Of a DNA stretch of 7,732 bases, positions 6,971 to 7,732 are shown one piece after another (within the stretch, counting starts at the first letter, position 1; each line of letters opens with the position of its first letter). The notes under the pieces were generated by a model. The model saw nothing but the letters and a program-made list of their open reading frames with translations. It ran no database searches and had not been told where the DNA came from. The position numbers were made by a program, and so were the translations under genes. Origin of the DNA: an uncultured Actinomycetes bacterium (GTDB lineage: Bacteria; Actinomycetota; Actinomycetes; Nanopelagicales; Nanopelagicaceae); NCBI GenBank assembly GCA_903832395.1, contig CAILBF010000153.1:1-7732 (forward strand), in the 5' to 3' direction.

Positions 6971-7398
6971 GCCTTTACACCATCGGGTTTACCAAACATT
7001 CTGCCGAGGATTTCTTCGAAACTTTGAAATCGGCGGGAGTGACTAAATTGATTGATATCCGCATCAACAGAACTTCTCAATTGGCTGGTTTTGCCAAAGG
7101 TTCCGATTTGCCCTACTTCCTTAGAGTTAGTGCTGGTATTGCTTACGAGGCAATCGAGAATCTTGCTCCCGCCAAAGAACTTCTGAAGCGTTATCGGTCA
7201 AAGGAAATCTCGTGGGAGGTTTTTGAGGATTTATACCTTAAGCAAATCAAGTCCTCAGGATCTTTAGATACCCTCAATCCGAAAGATTTTGAGAACTCTT
7301 GCTTGCTTTGTAGCGAGCACACCTCGGAGAAATGCCATAGAAGGCTTCTTGCAGATGAACTACACAAGCTTTGGGGAATCCAAGTAGTCCATCTTTAG
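6967..7398 (+). CDS. DUF488 family protein, second of two (short form)
   Basis: The 143-residue protein is a compact DUF488 member, distinct from its neighbour. Its signature is YTIGFTK (4-10), LIDIRINRTSQLAGFAKGSDLPYFLR (28-53), APAKELLKRY (67-76) and CLLCSE (112-117) with CHRR (123-126). The CSE-x5-CHR motif falls at residues 115-125 in both DUF488 proteins, though the surrounding sequences differ, which argues for two subfamilies rather than a recent duplication. It lacks the neighbour's C-terminal tail and ends soon after the core. The GTG start overlaps the preceding stop (GTGA), which makes it the last gene of the operon. C112 adds an extra cysteine that the first protein lacks at that position. 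The function is unknown; a role together with the first DUF488 protein, for example as a heterodimer, is an inference. Confidence 0.9.
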   Translation: MSLYTIGFTKHSAEDFFETLKSAGVTKLIDIRINRTSQLAGFAKGSDLPYFLRVSAGIAYEAIENLAPAKELLKRYRSKEISWEVFEDLYLKQIKSSGSLDTLNPKDFENSCLLCSEHTSEKCHRRLLADELHKLWGIQVVHL

Positions 7399-7418
7399 TC
7401 TTCCTTGAGTTCGCCGAT

Positions 7419-7456
7419 TGCCCGCTTTTCTGCCCGTTGCCCGATTAATTTGCCCG
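7419..7456. repeat. Four copies of TGCCCG
   Basis: TGCCCG occurs at 7419, 7431, 7438 and 7451, with start-to-start spacing of 12, 7 and 13 bases, directly after the last gene of the operon. Spacers are AT/pyrimidine rich. Its role is unknown; it may be a relic repeat, a junction scar or a protein site. Confidence 0.4.
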
Positions 7457-7499
7457 TTTTAATTGGCTAAATTGATATCAGTTTTGTCAGAAATGATTC

Positions 7500-7542
7500 C
7501 AAAAGAAATAATGAAACGAGGCGGGATTTTGTCCCGCCTCGT
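7500..7542 (-). terminator. Intrinsic terminator of rnpB, possibly shared with the convergent operon
   Basis: An 11-base-pair perfect hairpin (7516-7526 pairing with 7532-7542, 5-base loop, GC-rich core GGCGGGA/TCCCGCC) is followed on the minus strand by a T-rich tract (complement of 7500-7515). It lies about 10 bases beyond the mature RNase P RNA end. On the plus strand the following bases are only moderately T-rich, so it may also end the hsd operon, but less well. No other terminator for the operon is seen. Confidence 0.8.
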
Positions 7543-7552
7543 CCAATTTAAA

Positions 7553-7732
7553 GAAGAGTCGCCCTATAAGCCGGATCCTGTCCATCGCTTTCGCGAATGG
7601 ATCACCATCCATCTAGTCACGCAATTGCTCACGTGATCAAGCAACCTACCTGATAACTCGAACGAGCAGTTCTCAAACGCTATCGTTTTGGTCTTGCTCC
7701 AAGTGGGGTTTGCCTTGCCATTGATGTCACCA
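7553..7732 (-). ncRNA. rnpB: RNase P RNA, 3' part (leaves the window)
   Basis: This is the catalytic RNA that trims the 5' leader of tRNA precursors. Read on the minus strand, it contains the L15 region GGCAAACCCCAC, the conserved GGAGCAAGACCAAA block, the helix GCTGCTCG-like/CGAG string (here ACTGCTCGTTCGAG), CTAGATGGATGG, and the final ACAGGATCCGGCTTATAG of the P4 core. The end at about 7553 is set by analogy (GGGCGACTCTTC, just before the terminator). The sequence is of bacterial type A and looks most like actinobacterial forms. The 5' half is outside the window. It is convergent with the defence operon and marks the boundary with conserved core chromosome. Confidence 0.93.

Noticed and set aside
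7553..7575. Duplicate of the rnpB 3' end as an attachment site
   Set aside because: I looked for a second copy of CCTATAAGCCGGA near the left edge and in the spacers and did not see one.
1..7732. CRISPR array, tRNA genes, transposase or integrase
   Set aside because: No spaced identical repeats, no tRNA-like cloverleaf and no recombinase motif were found on either strand. Mobility of the operon is inferred only from gene content.

Overview
The window looks like bacterial chromosome of moderate to low GC (roughly 40-45% by eye). The 3' part of an RNase P RNA gene lies at the right edge, and its conserved blocks most resemble actinobacterial RNase P RNA. Together with the low GC, this suggests a low-GC actinomycete, for example of the freshwater plankton type. 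That assignment is an inference from one partial RNA gene.

Layout. At 1-83 (minus strand) is the start of an open frame that reads like an interior helix of an aquaporin/MIP channel; it runs off the left edge and may be a truncated remnant. At 84-447 is a 364-base AT-rich intergenic region. It holds a good minus-strand promoter, weaker plus-strand promoter-like elements and a cluster of TTGG/CCAA half-sites with an imperfect inverted repeat. At 448-7398 is one tightly packed six-gene plus-strand operon. At 7399-7552 is a short spacer with four TGCCCG repeats and a strong hairpin terminator. From 7553 to the right edge is rnpB on the minus strand, convergent with the operon.

The operon starts with a complete type I restriction-modification system resembling the EcoAI/EcoEI (type IB) family: hsdR (translocase/nuclease), hsdM (N6-adenine methyltransferase) and hsdS (two target-recognition domains). 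All the expected catalytic motifs are present and I see no frameshift. It is followed at once by three accessory genes: a dual-OB-like protein and two different DUF488 proteins, joined to each other by 4-base stop/start overlaps (ATGA, GTGA).

How the genes may work together. HsdM and HsdS should form the methyltransferase, and adding HsdR gives the restriction complex. The function of the dual-OB/DUF488/DUF488 trio is not known to me. Its translational coupling and position behind hsdS suggest a defence-linked module that senses or processes nucleic acid alongside the type I enzyme. This six-gene arrangement is the best candidate in the window for an under-described system.
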